Shown here piece by piece: positions 50,430 to 59,599 of a stretch of DNA of 64,000 nt. Position numbers and translations under genes: made by a program. Below the pieces are notes generated by a model. The model did no database searches. It was not told the DNA's origin and saw nothing but the letters and a program-made list of their open reading frames with translations. Numbering within the stretch: the stretch's first letter is position 1; each line of letters begins with the position of its first letter. Source of the DNA: Tundrisphaera sp051175315 (GTDB taxonomy: Bacteria > Planctomycetota > Planctomycetia > Isosphaerales > Isosphaeraceae). The stretch is taken from positions 2,356,001 through 2,420,000 of the forward strand of contig NZ_CP195100.1 in NCBI RefSeq assembly GCF_051175315.1. The letters are read 5' to 3'.

Positions 50430-51767
50430 ATGCGGATCCTGATCGTCGACGACGAGCCGAACATCCGCCGGACCCTCCGGATCGCCCTGGAGGCCCAGGG
50501 CCACGAGGTGGCCGAGGCGGCCGACGGGGCGGAGGCCCTGCGGCAGGCCGGGCGCCAGAACACCGAGGCGGCGCTGGTCGACCTCCGGCTCGGGCAGGAA
50601 TCGGGGCTTGACCTCCTGGAGCGGCTCCGGGCCGGCCGGCCCGGCCTGGCGGCGGTCCTGATCACGGCCCACGCCTCGATCGACACCGCCGTCGAGGCGA
50701 TGCGGCGCGGGGCGTTCGACTACCTCCCCAAGCCGTTCACCCCGGCCCAGGTCCGCGCCGTGCTGGAACGGGTCGCCCGCGACCGGGGGCTCCGCGACCG
50801 GGTCGCCGACCTGGAAGACCGGGTCCGGGCCGAGGTGCCGGAGATCGAGCTGGACAGCCCCGACCCGGCGGTGCGGCGGGCGATGGAGCAGGCCCGGGTC
50901 GTGGCCGCCTCCGAGGCCGCCGTCCTGATCCGGGGGGAGAACGGCACGGGCAAGGGGGTGCTGGCCCGCGCCCTCCACGGCTGGAGCCGCCGCGCCGACC
51001 GCCCGTTCGTGACCGTATCCTGCCCCAGCCTCGGGGCCGACCTGCTGGAGAGCGAGCTCTTCGGACACGCCCGGGGGGCCTTCACCGGCGCCGTCCGGGA
51101 CGCGGTCGGCAAGGTGGCCGTGGCCGAGGGCGGCACCCTGTTCCTGGACGAGATCGGCGACCTGCCGGTTTCCCTCCAGCCCAAGCTCCTCCGGTTCCTC
51201 CAGGAACGGCGGTACGAGCGGGTCGGCGACTCCGCCACCCGCGCGGCCGACGTCCGGGTGGTCGCGGCGACCAACCGGGACCTGGAGGCGGCCGTGGCCG
51301 CCGGCCAGTTCCGCGAGGACCTGCTGTACCGGCTCAACGTGATCGAGATGGCCCTGCCGCCGCTCCGGAGCCGCAACGACATCCTGATCCTGGCGAATCA
51401 CCTGCTCGCCTTCTTCGCCCGCCAGACCGGCCGGAAGCTGACCGGGTTCACGCGCGAGGCCATGCAGGCGATGGACCGCCATGCCTGGCCGGGCAACATC
51501 CGCGAGCTGCGCAACGCCGTCGAACGGGCCGCGATCCTGGCCGCAGGCCCCGAGATCGGACTGGCCGACCTGCCCGAGCGCGTCGGCCGGGCCCAGGCCG
51601 CGAAGGTCGGCCCCGTCGAGGTGGGCGGGCCGGTCACCCTGGAGCGGCTGGAGACGGAGCACATCCGCCGGGTCATCGCCGCCTCGCCCAGCCTCGACGA
51701 GGCGGCGACCGTCCTGGGGATCGACCCCAGCACCCTCTACCGCAAGCGGCGGAAGCTCGGCCTCTGA
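50430..51767 (+). CDS. Sigma-54-dependent NtrC/AlgB-type response regulator
   Basis: A 445-residue activator. Receiver domain 1-~120 with DD pair in ILIVDDEPN and phosphoacceptor D51; then an AAA+ domain with Walker A GENGTGKG, the sigma-54 contact loop GAFTGA, Walker B GGTLFLDEIGDLP and the arginine region RNDI; finally a Fis-type HTH (LDEAATVLGIDPSTLYRKRRKLGL). It opens sigma-54 promoters when phosphorylated. GGAG lies 5 nt before the ATG. A HAMP/PAS histidine kinase gene follows after 192 nt, so it is the likely partner. Confidence 0.95.
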   Translation: MRILIVDDEPNIRRTLRIALEAQGHEVAEAADGAEALRQAGRQNTEAALVDLRLGQESGLDLLERLRAGRPGLAAVLITAHASIDTAVEAMRRGAFDYLPKPFTPAQVRAVLERVARDRGLRDRVADLEDRVRAEVPEIELDSPDPAVRRAMEQARVVAASEAAVLIRGENGTGKGVLARALHGWSRRADRPFVTVSCPSLGADLLESELFGHARGAFTGAVRDAVGKVAVAEGGTLFLDEIGDLPVSLQPKLLRFLQERRYERVGDSATRAADVRVVAATNRDLEAAVAAGQFREDLLYRLNVIEMALPPLRSRNDILILANHLLAFFARQTGRKLTGFTREAMQAMDRHAWPGNIRELRNAVERAAILAAGPEIGLADLPERVGRAQAAKVGPVEVGGPVTLERLETEHIRRVIAASPSLDEAATVLGIDPSTLYRKRRKLGL

Positions 51768-51959
51768 TCCGCCCGCCCCACCTTGCAGGATGCCACCGGC
51801 CATCGTGCAGATCGCACGGTCCCCATCGGGGATGCGGCGCCGGTGCGATCCGGCCGAAAAATTAAGCTATGACATGGCAATGGCTTGCGTCGCCGTTCCG
51901 GCGTGCGGCACGGCGCCTGCAATCTTCCAGGAGCATCTCCCGGAAAGGATGCTTGGCCC

Positions 51960-53819
51960 ATGTTCACGAAGCTGCGATCCAAACTCTTCCTGGGCCTGGC
52001 CCCTTTGCTGATCCTCACGATCGGCCTGGGGCTGTGGGCGGTCGCCATGCTCGACCACCTGGGCGGGCGGATCGACGTGATCCTCCGCGAGAACTACGAG
52101 AGCGTGCTGGCCGCCGAGGGGATGAAGGAGGCCCTGGAGCGGATGGACTCGGCCGCCCTGATCTCGATCAACGGCCCCGACGCTGAGGCCCGCGAGCAGT
52201 ATCGGGCCAACGCGGCCCTGTTCGACCGGAACCTGGTCAAGGAACGGGCCAACATCACCGAGGAGGGGGAGAAGCCGCTCGCCGACCGGATCGCCGACCG
52301 CTATGCCCGCTATCAGGCCCTGATGGGCGAGTTCTTCGCCCTGCCCCGGGACGAGGCCGGCGGCCGGTGGGCGTTCTACTCCGGTCGGCTGCTCCCGCTG
52401 TTCGCCGAGATCAAGGCCGGCGCCGACGAGGTGCTCCGGGTCAACCAGGCCAAGATGAAGGAGGAGGACCGCCGGGCCCGCGAGGCCGCCCGGCAGTCCC
52501 GGGGCATCATGGTCGCCGCCCTCGTCGGCGCGACGGCCATCGCGTCGGCCATCGCCCTCCTCCTGGGCCGGTCGCTGCTGGGGCCGATCCTCGCGGTCAC
52601 CCGCTCGGCGCGGGCCCTGGGCAAGGGGGACTACGACCAGGTCGTGCCGGTCACCTCGCACGACGAGCTGGGCGAGCTGGCCGCCACCTTCAACGGCATG
52701 GCCCGGACCCTCCGCGAGTATCGCCGGGCCGGGACCGAGGAACTCGTCCGGGCCCAGCAGACGGCCCAGGCCACCATCGACTCTTTCCCCGACCCGGTCG
52801 TGGTGGTCGACCCCGACGGGGCGATCGAGCGGGCCAACCCGGCCGCCCGGCGGATCCTGGGCGTCTCCGCGACCCACGGGCCGGCCCCCTGGACGCCGCC
52901 GGGCCCGCTCCGATCGCATTTGGCCGACGTCCTCGGCGGGCTGGACGACTACATGCCCGCCGGCGTCGAGCAGGCCCTCTGCCTCCGCGACGACGGACAG
53001 GAGCGCTTCTTCCTGCCCCGCGTGCTGGGGATCAAGGGGGAGGGCGACCCCCTGGGCGCGGCGGTCGTGCTCCACGACGTGACCAAGTTCCGCCTGGTCG
53101 ACCAGCTCAAGAGCGACATGGTCTCCACGGTCAGCCACGAACTCAAGACGCCCCTGACCAGCATCCAGATGGCCGTCCACCTCCTGCTGGAGGAGGCCGT
53201 CGGCCCGCTGGAGCCGAAGCAGGTCGAGCTGCTGATGGCGGCCCGGCAGGATTCCGACCGGCTCCTGGCGATGCTCAACGACCTGCTCGACCTGACCCGG
53301 ATCGAGCAGGGCCGGGTCCGGCTCGACCTGAAGCCGGTGGCGCCGGGCGACCTGGCGGCCGGGGCGATCGAGCGGTTCGAGTCCCGGGCCCGGGACGCGG
53401 GGATCGGGCTGGCGGGCGACATCGCCCGGACGTTGCCCCGGGCGCTCGTCGACCGGGAGCGGATCGAGCACGTCTTCGACAACCTGATCGGCAACGCCCT
53501 GGCCCACACCCGCCGGGGCGGATCGGTCCGGCTGACGGCCGAGGCCGACGGCGGATTCGTCCGGATCTCGGTCGCCGACGACGGGGAGGGGATCCCCGGC
53601 GAGCACCTCCCCCGGATCTTCGACCGCTTCTACCGCGTCCCCGGGGCCCGCTCGGGCGGTGCCGGGCTGGGCCTGGCCATCGCCCGCGAGATCGTCGCGG
53701 CGCACGGCGGGCAGATCGAGGCCCGCAGCCAGCCGGGCCGGGGCACCACCTTCACCTTCCGCCTGCCGATCGCGCCCGAGCCGGGCGGATCGGCCCGGGC
53801 GACGGGAGCCATGTCATGA
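51960..53819 (+). CDS. Membrane histidine kinase with HAMP and PAS domains
   Basis: A 619-residue sensor kinase, KinB-like in layout. Two membrane segments (~12-32 and ~180-205, AALVGATAIASAIALLLGRSLLGPIL) flank an extracytoplasmic helical sensor; HAMP, then PAS (QTAQATIDSFPDPVVVVDPDGAIERANPAARRILG), HisKA with H393 in TVSHELKTPLTS, and HATPase with N-box DNLIGNALAH and G-boxes DDGEGIPGEHLPRIFDRFYR and GAGLGLAIAREIV. It should phosphorylate the NtrC-type regulator upstream and/or the receiver-TPR protein downstream. Its stop overlaps the next start (ATGA), coupling translation to that gene. Confidence 0.94.
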   Translation: MFTKLRSKLFLGLAPLLILTIGLGLWAVAMLDHLGGRIDVILRENYESVLAAEGMKEALERMDSAALISINGPDAEAREQYRANAALFDRNLVKERANITEEGEKPLADRIADRYARYQALMGEFFALPRDEAGGRWAFYSGRLLPLFAEIKAGADEVLRVNQAKMKEEDRRAREAARQSRGIMVAALVGATAIASAIALLLGRSLLGPILAVTRSARALGKGDYDQVVPVTSHDELGELAATFNGMARTLREYRRAGTEELVRAQQTAQATIDSFPDPVVVVDPDGAIERANPAARRILGVSATHGPAPWTPPGPLRSHLADVLGGLDDYMPAGVEQALCLRDDGQERFFLPRVLGIKGEGDPLGAAVVLHDVTKFRLVDQLKSDMVSTVSHELKTPLTSIQMAVHLLLEEAVGPLEPKQVELLMAARQDSDRLLAMLNDLLDLTRIEQGRVRLDLKPVAPGDLAAGAIERFESRARDAGIGLAGDIARTLPRALVDRERIEHVFDNLIGNALAHTRRGGSVRLTAEADGGFVRISVADDGEGIPGEHLPRIFDRFYRVPGARSGGAGLGLAIAREIVAAHGGQIEARSQPGRGTTFTFRLPIAPEPGGSARATGAMS

Positions 53820-54550
53820 GCCAGCCAGCCAGGATCCTGATCGTCGACGACGAGCCCAACGTCCGGCTCGTCTTCCGGGCCGCCCTGGAATCCCGGGGCT
53901 ACGCGATCGCGGAGGCCGTCGATGGGCCCTCCGCCCTGGAGGCCCTGGCCGGCTCCCGGGCCGACCTGGTGCTGATGGACCTGCAGATGCCCGGCATCGA
54001 CGGCATCGAGACCTTGCGGCGGCTCCGCGAGGGCGGCAACGACGTCCCGGTCATCTTCATCTCGGCCCACGGCCGGGTGCCCGACGCGGTGGCCGCGATG
54101 AAGCTGGGGGCGATCGACTTCCTGGCCAAGCCGCTCACCCCCGACGTCCTGCGCCGGCTGGTCGCCGAGGTGGTCCAGCGCCACGCCTCGGCCGAGCCCG
54201 AGGCCGAGCCCGCCGCGGCGGAGCCGGAGCCGACGCCCGCCTTCGTGTCGCCGTTCGCGGTCTCCGCGGCAACCCTGTCGAAGGCCAAGCGGGCGTTGAA
54301 CCGCCGCCAGTTCGCCCAGGCGGAGGCGATCCTCGGCCAGGCGTTGAAGCTGGATCCGAACTCGGCCGAGGCCCACAACCTGATGGGCGTCCTGTACGAA
54401 CTCCGCAACGAACACGACGCCTCGTACCGCGCGTACTGCGCGGCCCTCAAGGCCGACCCGGACCACGAGGCGGCCCAGCAGAACATGCGTCGCTATTACG
54501 AGCGATTCACCTTCGGCGCCAGCAAGGTCCCGGTCAACACGGGCGGCTGA
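53816..54550 (+). CDS. Receiver-TPR response regulator without DNA-binding domain
   Basis: A 244-residue protein: receiver domain 1-~120 with DDEPN and phosphoacceptor D55, followed by an acidic linker and TPR repeats (RRQFAQAEAILGQALKLDPNSAEAHNLMGVLYELRNEHDASYRAYCAALKADPDHEAA). There is no HTH or enzyme output, so it probably acts through protein contacts. Translation is coupled to the kinase by an ATGA overlap. The kdp genes begin ~100 nt downstream on the same strand, so it may link this two-component set to potassium uptake (inference from position). Confidence 0.9.
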   Translation: MSQPARILIVDDEPNVRLVFRAALESRGYAIAEAVDGPSALEALAGSRADLVLMDLQMPGIDGIETLRRLREGGNDVPVIFISAHGRVPDAVAAMKLGAIDFLAKPLTPDVLRRLVAEVVQRHASAEPEAEPAAAEPEPTPAFVSPFAVSAATLSKAKRALNRRQFAQAEAILGQALKLDPNSAEAHNLMGVLYELRNEHDASYRAYCAALKADPDHEAAQQNMRRYYERFTFGASKVPVNTGG

Positions 54551-54655
54551 GCCGGATGCCATCGATGATCCCCAATCCTCCCGAGGCCCCGCCTCGGGCT
54601 GGCCGCCGCCGCACGGACCGTTCCCGATGATCCACGACCCCCCCGGAGCCATGAC

Positions 54656-54739
54656 GTGACCGCCCTCGCCACGCTCGCCCTCGGCCTGTCCCTGTTCGCC
54701 CTGTTCTTCGGCCTGATCGCCGGCTGCGACCGGCTCTGA
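54656..54739 (+). CDS. Tiny membrane peptide upstream of kdpF
   Basis: A 27-residue ORF from GTG 54656, with GGAG 7 nt upstream. It is one hydrophobic helix ending in GCDRL. An ATG at 54651 is in another frame and hits a stop after two codons, so the GTG is used. Similar peptides ending CDRL/CERL just upstream of kdpF recur in other bacteria as far as I recall, suggesting a real, conserved accessory peptide of the potassium pump. Confidence 0.55.
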   Translation: MTALATLALGLSLFALFFGLIAGCDRL

Positions 54740-54761
54740 ACCCCACCCGCGAGGATCGACC

Positions 54762-54842
54762 GTGCTGTACCTGACCGCCTTGCTGGCCGTGGCCGCCCTG
54801 ATCTACCTCGGCTTCGCCATGATCTGCCCCGAACGCTTCTGA
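54762..54842 (+). CDS. kdpF: KdpF, small subunit of the Kdp potassium ATPase
   Basis: A 26-residue single-helix peptide from GTG 54762 (AGGA with 6 nt spacing), ending in the characteristic CPERF. KdpF stabilises the KdpABC complex in the inner membrane. It is directly upstream of the kdpA leader. Too short for most gene callers but the PERF ending and position make it firm. Confidence 0.88.
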   Translation: MLYLTALLAVAALIYLGFAMICPERF

Positions 54843-54892
54843 CGGTCCGGCGGCCCGGCCCCGGCCGGGCGGGGGCGACCGCGCTCTGTAAT

Positions 54893-54973
54893 GCCCGGCC
54901 AACGAAGGGGCCGGGCGGCATCCCCGCATGGTGGGGATGGGACGCCGGCCGCCCCCGGCCGAACGGGGCCGGG
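54893..54973 (+). promoter_or_regulatory. Three strong hairpins in the kdpF-kdpA leader
   Basis: Perfect hairpins at 54893-54916 (arms GCCCGGCC/GGCCGGGC), 54919-54939 (CATCCCC/GGGGATG) and 54954-54973 (CCCGGCC/GGCCGGG) lie in the 180-nt space between kdpF and kdpA. Such a spacer is unusual inside a kdp operon and could set KdpA expression through attenuation, processing or a ligand-binding RNA. No known riboswitch consensus was recognised. Confidence 0.45.
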
Positions 54974-55034
54974 CTCGCCGACCCCGCCGGTTCCGCACAC
55001 TCTTTGATGGGAGAAATCCCAGGTGGATTCGACG

Positions 55035-56768
55035 ATGTCCTGGCTGCATCCGACGTGGGCGTTCGCCCTGCCCATCTCCCTCTCCTTCCCGCTCGGCTGG
55101 CTGATGTGGCGCTCGCTCGACGTGCCCGGCGATCGCGCCGGACGCGGGCTCGACGCCCTGCCGACGTTCCTCTGCCGCCAGATCGGACGCCGCGAACCAT
55201 CTCGGATGGTCTGGAAGCAATACGCCGCGACCATGCTGGCGTTCAACGCCGCCCTGTTCGTCCTGTCGTTCGCGTTGCTCTACTTCCAGGACCGGGTCGC
55301 GCCGCTCAACCCCGACGGCAAGGGGTCGCTGGCGGCCCTGGGCTACAAGGACGCGGCCGGCACCGCGCACGACCGGGCCGACACGGCGGTGATCTTCAAC
55401 ACCGTCTGCTCGTTCGTCACCAACACCAACCTCCAGCACTATTCGGGCGATCAGAACCTGAGCTACTTCGGCCAGCTCGCCGCGATCGTCTGGCTGATGT
55501 TCGTCACGCCGGCCGCCGGCCTGTGCGTGATGCTGGCCACGGTCCGGGGGCTGCGGGGCGACGAGGATCTGGGCGACTTCTACCTCGACCTGTTCCGCGG
55601 GCTCCTGTTCGCGATCGTGCCGTACTGCCTGCTGGTGGCCGTCGGCCTGGTGGGGATGGGCGTGCCCATGACCTTCGAGGGGGCGGCGCAGGCCGCCACC
55701 GTCGACGGCGGGGCGACCCAGACGATCGCCCGGGGCCCGGTGGCGGCGCTGGTGGCGATCAAGCAGGCCGGGACCAACGGCGGCGGCTTCTTCGGGCCGA
55801 ACTCGACTCATCCGTTTGAGAACCCCTCGCCCTGGAGCAACATGCTGGCCCTGGTCTCGATCATCGTCCTGCCGATGTCGTCGATCGTGATGGCCGGGCT
55901 GATGCTCCGCAACCTCCGGCACGCCCTGGTGATCTACGGCGTGATGCTCGGCTTCCTGCTGGTCGGCACCGTGACCGCCATCCTGGCCGAGGCCAGGCCG
56001 AGCGTGGCCACGCGGGGCCTGCCGGTCGCGGCCGGGCCGAACATGGAGGGCAAGGAGGTCCGGCTCGGGCCGGTGGCCGCCGCGACGTGGGCGTCCATCA
56101 CCACGGCCACGTCCAACGGCTCGGTCAACGGCATGCACGACAGCCTGAACCCGATGGCCGGGGCCGTGCCGATGGCGTTGATGATGCTGAACGTCGCGTT
56201 CAGCGGGATCGGCGCCGGGTTCGAGAACATGCTGATGTACATCATCGTCGCGGTGTTCATCGCCGGGCTGATGGTCGGGCGGACACCGGAGTACCTGGGC
56301 AAGAAGGTCGAGTCCCGCGAGGTGAAGCTGGCGATGGTGGCGATCCTGATCCACCCGCTGCTGATCTGCGCCGGGGCCGGCCTGTTCGCGGCGACCGACT
56401 GGGGGGCGAAGGCCACGGCCAACCCCGGGTCGCACGGGTTCAGCGAGATCCTTTATGAGTTCACCTCGGCCGCGGCCAACAACGGGTCGGGGTTCGAGGG
56501 GCTGGCCGACAACAACCCGGCCTGGAATATCGCCACCGGCGTGGTCCTGCTGCTGGGCCGGTTCCCGGCGCTGATCCTGCCCCTGGCCGTCGCCGGGTTC
56601 CTCTCGGCCAAGAGGCGGGTGCCGCAGACCACCGGGACGCTCAAGACCGACGACCTCACCTTCGCCGGGATGCTGGCGGGCACGGTGCTCCTGGTCGGGG
56701 CCCTGTCGTTCCTGCCCGCGCTGGTCCTCGGGCCGATCGCCGACCACCTGGCGGCGATCCATCCCTGA
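55035..56768 (+). CDS. kdpA: KdpA, potassium-binding channel subunit
   Basis: A ~577-residue membrane protein with about ten hydrophobic segments. The four potassium-filter repeats are visible: VTNTNLQHYSG, TNGGGFFGPNSTHPFENP, ATSNGSVNGM and ANNGSGFEGL. It binds potassium and passes it to KdpB for ATP-driven import under potassium shortage. ATG 55035 has AGGTGG 8 nt upstream; GTG 55023 with GGGAGA is an alternative adding four residues. kdpB follows 55 nt downstream. Confidence 0.96.
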   Translation: MSWLHPTWAFALPISLSFPLGWLMWRSLDVPGDRAGRGLDALPTFLCRQIGRREPSRMVWKQYAATMLAFNAALFVLSFALLYFQDRVAPLNPDGKGSLAALGYKDAAGTAHDRADTAVIFNTVCSFVTNTNLQHYSGDQNLSYFGQLAAIVWLMFVTPAAGLCVMLATVRGLRGDEDLGDFYLDLFRGLLFAIVPYCLLVAVGLVGMGVPMTFEGAAQAATVDGGATQTIARGPVAALVAIKQAGTNGGGFFGPNSTHPFENPSPWSNMLALVSIIVLPMSSIVMAGLMLRNLRHALVIYGVMLGFLLVGTVTAILAEARPSVATRGLPVAAGPNMEGKEVRLGPVAAATWASITTATSNGSVNGMHDSLNPMAGAVPMALMMLNVAFSGIGAGFENMLMYIIVAVFIAGLMVGRTPEYLGKKVESREVKLAMVAILIHPLLICAGAGLFAATDWGAKATANPGSHGFSEILYEFTSAAANNGSGFEGLADNNPAWNIATGVVLLLGRFPALILPLAVAGFLSAKRRVPQTTGTLKTDDLTFAGMLAGTVLLVGALSFLPALVLGPIADHLAAIHP

Positions 56769-56823
56769 CGCGTCGCGGCCGAACCCCCACACGAATCACC
56801 GACCCAGCAAGGATAGGAATCCG

Positions 56824-58959
56824 ATGAGCCTCGCCACCGACGTGGACGCCCCCGCGCGGGACGCCGCCGAATCCCAGGCCCCCAAGCTCCGCCGCCGGGG
56901 CACCCGGGCCCTCCGCCTGTTCGAGCCGTCGCTGGTCCGGATGGCGGTCGGGCAGTCGTTCCGGATGCTCGACCCCCGGGAGATGGCCCGCAACCCGGTC
57001 ATGTTCCTGGTCGAGGTCGGCACCGCCCTGACGGCGATCGTCGCCGTCCAGTCGATCGTCGGCCACGCGGCGGTCGGCGTGATCGCCTACCAGGTCAGCC
57101 TGGCGGTCCTCCTGTTCCTCACCGTGCTGTTCGCCAACTTCGCCTCGGCGCTGGCCGAGGCCCGGGGCAAGGCCCAGGCCGATAGCCTCCGCGCCACCCG
57201 GGCCGATACCCCGGCCTGCCGCCTCCGGTCGATCGACGATGACCAGGGGGAGATGATCTCCTCGACCCGCCTGCGGGCCGGGGACCTGGTGGCGATCGCG
57301 GCCGGGCAGGTCATCCCCACCGACGGCGAGGTCGTCGCCGGCGTGGCGTCGGTCGACGAGTCGGCGATCACCGGCGAGAGCGCCCCGGTGATCCGCGAGG
57401 CCGGCGGCGACCTGTCCGGCGTGACCGGCGGCACGCGGGTCCTGTCCGACCGGATCGTGGTCCGGGTCACGGCCGAGCCGGGGCAGAGCTTCCTGGACAA
57501 GATGATCGCCCTGGTCGAGGGGGCCAGCCGGCAGAAGACGCCCAACGAGATCGCCCTGACGATCGTGCTGGCGGCGTTCTCGATGGTCTTCCTGATCGTG
57601 ACCGCCTCGCTCTACCCGATGGGCCGCTACTTCGGCCTCACGCTCGACATCCCGACCCTGATCGCGCTCTTGGTCTGCCTGATCCCGACCACCATCGGCG
57701 CCCTCTTGGCGGCCATCGGCATCGCCGGGATGGACCGGGCCCTGGCGGCCAACCTGATCGCCAAGAGCGGCAAGGCGGTGGAGGTGGCCGGCGACATCGA
57801 CACCCTGCTGCTGGACAAGACCGGCACGATCACCATCGGCAACCGCCGGGCCACCCGGTTCGTCCCGCTGGGCGGGTCCTCGCCCCGCGACCTCGCCCGG
57901 GTGGCCGGGCTGGCCTCGATGGCCGACTCCACCCCCGAGGGCAAGAGCATCCTCGACCTCGCCCGCCAGCAGTCCGCCCTCGACGGCGGGGCGCCGGACG
58001 GATCGACCTTCATCGACTTCACCGCCCAGACGCGGATGAGCGGCGTCGACCTGCCCGGCGGCCCCCGGCTCCGCAAGGGGGCGCCCAACACCGTGGCGAA
58101 GTACGTGGAGGAGCAGGGGGGCCAACTCCCCGACGGCTTCCAGGCGACCGTCGACGCGATCGCCTCGCAGGGGGCCACGCCGCTGGCGGTGGCCGAGGAC
58201 GACCGGATCGTCGGCGTGATCCAGCTGGACGACATCCTCAAGCCCGGCATCTCCGAGCGGTTCGCCCGGCTCCGCCGGATGGGGCTGCGGGTGGTGATGG
58301 TCACCGGCGACAACCCCCTGACCGCCGCCGCGATCGCCAGGGAGGCGGGGGTCGACGACTTCATCGCCCAGGCCACCCCGGAGGCCAAGCTCGCCTACAT
58401 CCGCTCCGAGCAGGAGGGCGGCAAGCTCGTGGCCATGATGGGCGACGGCACCAACGACGCCCCCGCGCTGGCCCAGGCCGACATCGGCGTGGCGATGAAC
58501 TCGGGCACCCAGGCCGCCAAGGAGGCCGGCAACATGGTCGACCTCGACAGCGACCCCACCAAGCTCATCGAGGTCGTGGAGATCGGCAAGCAACTGCTGA
58601 TGACTCGCGGGGCCCTGACCACGTTCTCGATCGCCAACGACCTGGCCAAGTATTTCGCCGTGATCCCGGCCATGTTCATCGCGACCCTGCCGAGTCTCAA
58701 GGTGCTGGACCTCATGGGCCTAGCCACGCGGGGCGGGGCCGAGTCCGCGATCCTGGCGGCGGTGATCTTCAATGCGATCATCATCCCCCTGCTGATCCCG
58801 ATCGCCCTGAAGGGGGTGAAGTACCGGCCGGTCGGGGCGGGGGCGCTGCTCCGCCGGAACCTCCTGATCTACGGCCTCGGCGGGGTGATCGCCCCGTTCG
58901 TCGGCATCAAGCTCATCGACGTGGCCATCGACCCGCTCCTGGGGCTGGTCGGGCTCTGA
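56824..58959 (+). CDS. kdpB: KdpB, P-type ATPase subunit
   Basis: A 711-residue P-type ATPase. Phosphorylated D331 lies in LLLDKTGT; also ITGESAPV (actuator), MVTGDNPLTAAAIA and MMGDGTNDAPALAQADIGVAMNSG (hinge). It hydrolyses ATP to drive potassium uptake with KdpA. Length matches the family (~680-700) plus a short N-terminal tail. AAGGA lies upstream of the ATG. Confidence 0.97.
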   Translation: MSLATDVDAPARDAAESQAPKLRRRGTRALRLFEPSLVRMAVGQSFRMLDPREMARNPVMFLVEVGTALTAIVAVQSIVGHAAVGVIAYQVSLAVLLFLTVLFANFASALAEARGKAQADSLRATRADTPACRLRSIDDDQGEMISSTRLRAGDLVAIAAGQVIPTDGEVVAGVASVDESAITGESAPVIREAGGDLSGVTGGTRVLSDRIVVRVTAEPGQSFLDKMIALVEGASRQKTPNEIALTIVLAAFSMVFLIVTASLYPMGRYFGLTLDIPTLIALLVCLIPTTIGALLAAIGIAGMDRALAANLIAKSGKAVEVAGDIDTLLLDKTGTITIGNRRATRFVPLGGSSPRDLARVAGLASMADSTPEGKSILDLARQQSALDGGAPDGSTFIDFTAQTRMSGVDLPGGPRLRKGAPNTVAKYVEEQGGQLPDGFQATVDAIASQGATPLAVAEDDRIVGVIQLDDILKPGISERFARLRRMGLRVVMVTGDNPLTAAAIAREAGVDDFIAQATPEAKLAYIRSEQEGGKLVAMMGDGTNDAPALAQADIGVAMNSGTQAAKEAGNMVDLDSDPTKLIEVVEIGKQLLMTRGALTTFSIANDLAKYFAVIPAMFIATLPSLKVLDLMGLATRGGAESAILAAVIFNAIIIPLLIPIALKGVKYRPVGAGALLRRNLLIYGLGGVIAPFVGIKLIDVAIDPLLGLVGL

Positions 58960-58987
58960 TCTCGCACAACGGAAGGGAAGCAGTCCG

Positions 58988-59599
58988 ATGATCCGCGAAT
59001 CCGTCCATGCGTTCCTGGCCTGCCTGGTGACCTTCGCCCTGTGCGCCGTCGCCTACCCGGCTGCGGTCTACGGGGTCGGCCACACCCTGTTCCCATCCCA
59101 GGCCGAGGGGAGCCTGATCCGGCGCGACGGCAAGGTCGTCGGCTCGATGCACATCGCCCAGCCGTTCCGCTCGGACCGCTACTTCGCCCCGCGTCCCTCG
59201 GCGGCCGGGGCCGACGGCTATGCCACCGATGCCGCGAGCGGGTCGAACCTGGCCGCGACCAACCCCGCCCTCCGCGAACGGATCGCCGCCGACGCCGCCC
59301 GGCAGGTCGCCGCGCGGGCCGAGGCCGTCGGCCATGCGGAGGCCGACAATCCCGTGCCGGTCGACCTGGTCACGGCCTCCGGCTCCGGCCTGGACCCGGA
59401 CCTCAGCCCCGAGGCGGCCCGCTACCAGGCCCCCCGCGTGGCGAAGGCCCGCAACCTGCCCGTCGAGCGGATCCTGGAGCGGATCGATGCCCGCGTCGAC
59501 CGCTCGGGCGCGATCTTCGGCGCTCCGCCCCGGGTCAACGTCCTGCTCCTGAACCTCGACCTCGATGCCATGCCCTCCGGATCGGCGGCCCGCCGATGA
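58988..59599 (+). CDS. kdpC: KdpC, stabilising subunit
   Basis: A 203-residue subunit with one N-terminal membrane helix (FLACLVTFALCAVAYPAAVYGVG) and the conserved region SEAGS-like SLIRRDGKVVGSMHIAQPF...YFAPRPSAAG, then TASGSGLDPDLSPEAARYQAPRVAKARNLP. KdpC raises the ATP affinity of KdpB. Its stop overlaps the start of the kdpD gene by ATGA. Confidence 0.95.
   Translation: MIRESVHAFLACLVTFALCAVAYPAAVYGVGHTLFPSQAEGSLIRRDGKVVGSMHIAQPFRSDRYFAPRPSAAGADGYATDAASGSNLAATNPALRERIAADAARQVAARAEAVGHAEADNPVPVDLVTASGSGLDPDLSPEAARYQAPRVAKARNLPVERILERIDARVDRSGAIFGAPPRVNVLLLNLDLDAMPSGSAARR

Noticed and set aside
51875..51888. Possible sigma-54 promoter (TGGC...TTGC) before the histidine kinase gene
   Set aside because: GG and GC are 9 nt apart instead of the required 10, and sigma-54 is very strict about this spacing.
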